DNA from: Herbaspirillum sp. meg3
GTDB lineage: Bacteria > Pseudomonadota > Gammaproteobacteria > Burkholderiales > Burkholderiaceae_D
Assembly (NCBI RefSeq): GCF_002257565.1
Contig: NZ_CP022736.1
Span: 744,001-808,000, forward strand
Reading direction: 5' to 3'
DNA length: 64,000 bases
Below the pieces are notes generated by a model that ran no database searches, had not been told where the DNA came from, and was given only the letters and a program-made list of their open reading frames with translations. Positions 61,828 through 64,000 of the stretch are shown piece after piece (the stretch's first letter is position 1; every line of letters starts with the position of its first letter). The position numbers were made by a program, and so were the translations under genes.

Positions 61828-63120
61828 TCAGGCCAGCTTGTCTTTGAGCTGGTAGTACATGCCGATCAGGGGCAGGAACCATGGCGGCCCGAGGTGACCG
61901 GGGATGGCCGGCCAGTCGCGTTCGCGCCAGGGATTGGCGCTGGTGTCACCGGCCATCACCGCGGCCATGCATTGGCCCATGTGCACCGACATCTGGGTGC
62001 CGTGTCCGCTATAACCCATCGAGTAATACAGACCGTCGCGTTCGCCGGCTTGCGGCAGGCGGTCGCGTGTCATGTCGACCAGACCACCCCAGCAGTAGTC
62101 CAGGCGCACCTTGCCCAGCTGCGGGAAGGTCTGCATCAGGCCCGCGCGCAGAATCTCGCCACTGGCGGCATCGGATTGCGGGCTGGAAATGGCGAAGCGG
62201 GCCCGTCCGCCGAAGATCAGACGATGGTCGGTCGTCATACGGAAGTAATGGTGGATATTGGCCACTGTAGTGTAGGTGCGCTGCTGCGCAAGCAGTGCGG
62301 TGGCGCGCTCGGCATCCAGCGGTTCAGTGGCGACGATGAAGCTGCCGATGGGCACGATGCGACGACGCAGCCAGCCGAACGTACCATAGGCGCCATGCCG
62401 GCTGGCGCCGGTGGCAAGCAGCACCTGCTTGGCCAGAATCGTGCCTCGTGCCGTATGGACGCGATGCGCGCGGGTGCCGCCGATGCGCTCCAGCCGGTGC
62501 ACTTCGGTGCCGGTATGGATGACCGCGCCATGCTTCTCGGCAGCCAGCGCCAGACCGTGGGCGAAGCGGCCCATGTGCATCTGCGCGCTGCGTTTGTAGA
62601 GCAGGCCGCCATGGAAACGCTCGCTCTGCACCTCGGCGTGTACCTGCGCCGCATCCAGGACGGCGACGTCGAGATCCACGCGGTCGGCGATGAGTCGCTC
62701 GGCGCTACGCTGCAAGGCCTCCATCTGGCCCGGCCGGGTGGCCAGTTTGAGTTTGCCGTGGCGACGGAAGTCGCAGGCGATCTGTTCCTCATCGACCAGC
62801 CGCGCTACCGTGTCGACGGCGTCATCATAAGCGTGATACCAAGCGCGGGCGCGCTCCACGCCGACCTTGGCCGCGACTTCGGCATAGTCCACCGCCAGGC
62901 CGTTGTTGACGTGGCCGCCGTTACGCCCGGAGGCTTCGAAAGCCACGTGCGGGCCGGCTTCCAGCACGACCACGCTGGCGCCGCGCTTGGCCAGGGCCAA
63001 TGCGGCCGACAGGCCCGTAAAGCCCCCCCCGACGATGACCACATCGACCTGGGCCGGCAATGCACGTGCCGGGGAGACATATACGGGTGCCGAATCGGTC
63101 CAGTAGGATTCCAACTTCAT
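61828..63120 (-). CDS. FAD-dependent oxidoreductase (gamma-glutamylputrescine oxidase-like)
   Basis: 430 residues from ATG 63120 (MKLESYWTDSAPVYVSPARA). FAD motif VVIVGGGFTGLSAALALAKR, then AGPHVAFEASGRNGGHVNNG; C-terminal YYSMGYSGHGTQMSVHMGQC. These match the PuuB/OrdL class of amine oxidases. The 23-residue upstream extension is unlikely. With the transaminase and aldehyde dehydrogenase it suggests polyamine or N-substituted amine breakdown. The 209-bp gap 63121-63329 upstream holds nothing clear. Confidence 0.88.
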   Translation of the reverse strand: MKLESYWTDSAPVYVSPARALPAQVDVVIVGGGFTGLSAALALAKRGASVVVLEAGPHVAFEASGRNGGHVNNGLAVDYAEVAAKVGVERARAWYHAYDDAVDTVARLVDEEQIACDFRRHGKLKLATRPGQMEALQRSAERLIADRVDLDVAVLDAAQVHAEVQSERFHGGLLYKRSAQMHMGRFAHGLALAAEKHGAVIHTGTEVHRLERIGGTRAHRVHTARGTILAKQVLLATGASRHGAYGTFGWLRRRIVPIGSFIVATEPLDAERATALLAQQRTYTTVANIHHYFRMTTDHRLIFGGRARFAISSPQSDAASGEILRAGLMQTFPQLGKVRLDYCWGGLVDMTRDRLPQAGERDGLYYSMGYSGHGTQMSVHMGQCMAAVMAGDTSANPWRERDWPAIPGHLGPPWFLPLIGMYYQLKDKLA

Positions 63121-63329
63121 GGTGAGAGTAGCTCGATAAAGTGGGTTAATGAAACCAGGAGCGCCGTCACCGGCATGCTGAGGGGGCATCGACGCAATGC
63201 ATCATGGGATCCAGCATAAGCTCACTCCGTTGTGCCTGTGACGCAAACTGCGATGGTGCAGCGGCATGATGTACCGTTGTCAAACAGGGAATCGGCAGAA
63301 TGTTTGTCCGCAGGCCTCTTTGTACCGTG

Positions 63330-64000
63330 TCAGTAGCCTCGCCGTCGGTCGATCAGTCCCACAAGCGGCATGCCGGTACGATGGCGCCGCAGATTTTCCA
63401 GCACCGCATCGACCGCGCCGTCGGGCTGGGTCATGCTGGCGATATGCGGTGTGATGACGATGTCGGGATGGCCCCAAAACGGGTGGCCGGGTGGTAACGG
63501 CTCGGTATCGCAGACGTCCAGCACGGCGGCGCTCAGTTGGCCGTCCTGCAGGGCTGCCAGCAGATCGTCCTCGACCAGGTGGCCACCGCGTCCCACATTG
63601 ATCAGTGCCGCGCCACGGGGCAATTGCGCGAACAATTCGCGGCACAGGATGCCGCGCGTGTCATCGGTGAGCGGCAGCAGGCAGATCAGCACATCGGTGC
63701 GCGCCAGGAAATGATCCAGGCCATCGCAACCACTATGGCACTCGACGCCGTCGATCTGATGCGGCGAGCGGCTCCAGCCGGCGCAGGGAAAGCCCAGACC
63801 ATGCAATTGCTGCAGCACAGCCCGCCCCAGCATGCCCAGGCCCAGTACGCCGACCCGGCAGGCGCTGGCCGGGCGCACGCGGCGCGCCTGCCATATCTGC
63901 TGCTGTTGCTGGCGTGCATAGTGGCGACTGTCACGGTGCAGGCCCAGCACCGCGTGGGTTACATATTGCACCATGCCGGCGGCGATGCCTGGCTCGGTCA
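63330..64000 (-). CDS. D-2-hydroxyacid dehydrogenase, GhrA-like (5' end outside window)
   Basis: The frame is open to the window edge; residues before MVQYVTHAVLGLHRD read TEPGIAAG, so the N-terminus lies beyond 64000. NAD-binding VGVLGLGMLGRAVLQQL; catalytic Arg in INVGRGGHLVEDDLL, Glu in CDTEPLPPGHPFW and His in VITPHIASMTQPDG. The pattern fits glyoxylate/hydroxypyruvate reductase A. It likely reduces a 2-keto acid made in the same catabolic unit. Confidence 0.9.
   Translation of the reverse strand, partial: TEPGIAAGMVQYVTHAVLGLHRDSRHYARQQQQQIWQARRVRPASACRVGVLGLGMLGRAVLQQLHGLGFPCAGWSRSPHQIDGVECHSGCDGLDHFLARTDVLICLLPLTDDTRGILCRELFAQLPRGAALINVGRGGHLVEDDLLAALQDGQLSAAVLDVCDTEPLPPGHPFWGHPDIVITPHIASMTQPDGAVDAVLENLRRHRTGMPLVGLIDRRRGY

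Noticed and set aside
61732..63219. 495-codon open frame on the plus strand
   Set aside because: Antisense shadow of the FAD-dependent oxidoreductase in GC-rich DNA; composition is low-complexity and His/Gln/Arg-rich.

Overview
The window looks like a chromosomal segment of a betaproteobacterium, most likely Oxalobacteraceae and close to Herbaspirillum. This is inferred from the gene order mla operon - ABC exporter - ibaG - murA - his operon - hinT - tatABC - degS-like protease - petABC - sspAB, and from protein motifs. No database search was possible.

Core region (1-26530). A partial ychF (minus strand) is followed by mlaFEDA-C-B, the retrograde phospholipid transport system. Next come a two-gene ABC exporter, ibaG, murA and a long histidine operon (hisG, hisD, a DNA methyltransferase, hisC, hisB, hisH, hisA, hisF, hisI, hisE). 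After these lie hinT, tatABC, a DUF2461 protein, a DegS-like protease, a Nif3-like protein, mscL, the cytochrome bc1 genes petABC, sspA, sspB and tRNA-Thr(TGT). The Rieske protein carries a Tat signal, so tatABC and petA are functionally linked.

Island (26484 to about 39400). The 3' part of tRNA-Thr plus about 200 bp downstream, with two terminators, is repeated in decayed form at 28211-28430. The two copies enclose three small membrane-protein genes. Beyond the second copy is an AT-richer block of signalling genes: an EAL-type phosphodiesterase/response regulator whose N-terminal receiver is split by a stop codon, two similar PAS kinases, a receiver protein with a degenerate HD-GYP domain, a receiver-PAS protein, a small accessory protein, an HDOD protein and a MASE4 histidine kinase. 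No integrase is visible.

Accessory metabolism (39447-64000). A MocR-type regulator is divergent from an eight-gene Nit1C cluster (nitrilase, radical SAM, GNAT, AIR-synthase-like, glycosyltransferase, flavoprotein and two small proteins). This cluster type has been linked to nitrogen starvation and cyanide assimilation. A truncated hydrolase remnant lies at its right edge. A LysR regulator is divergent from an MFS transporter - amidase - FAD oxidase operon, followed by a chemoreceptor; matching TTGCCG-N3-CGGCAA palindromes sit at both ends of that operon. The last 8 kb is all on the minus strand: an Lrp regulator, a class III transaminase, a GNAT, a succinate-semialdehyde-type dehydrogenase, a tartrate/D-malate-type dehydrogenase, an amine-oxidase-like flavoprotein and a partial 2-hydroxyacid dehydrogenase. 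Together they suggest amine or omega-amino acid catabolism.
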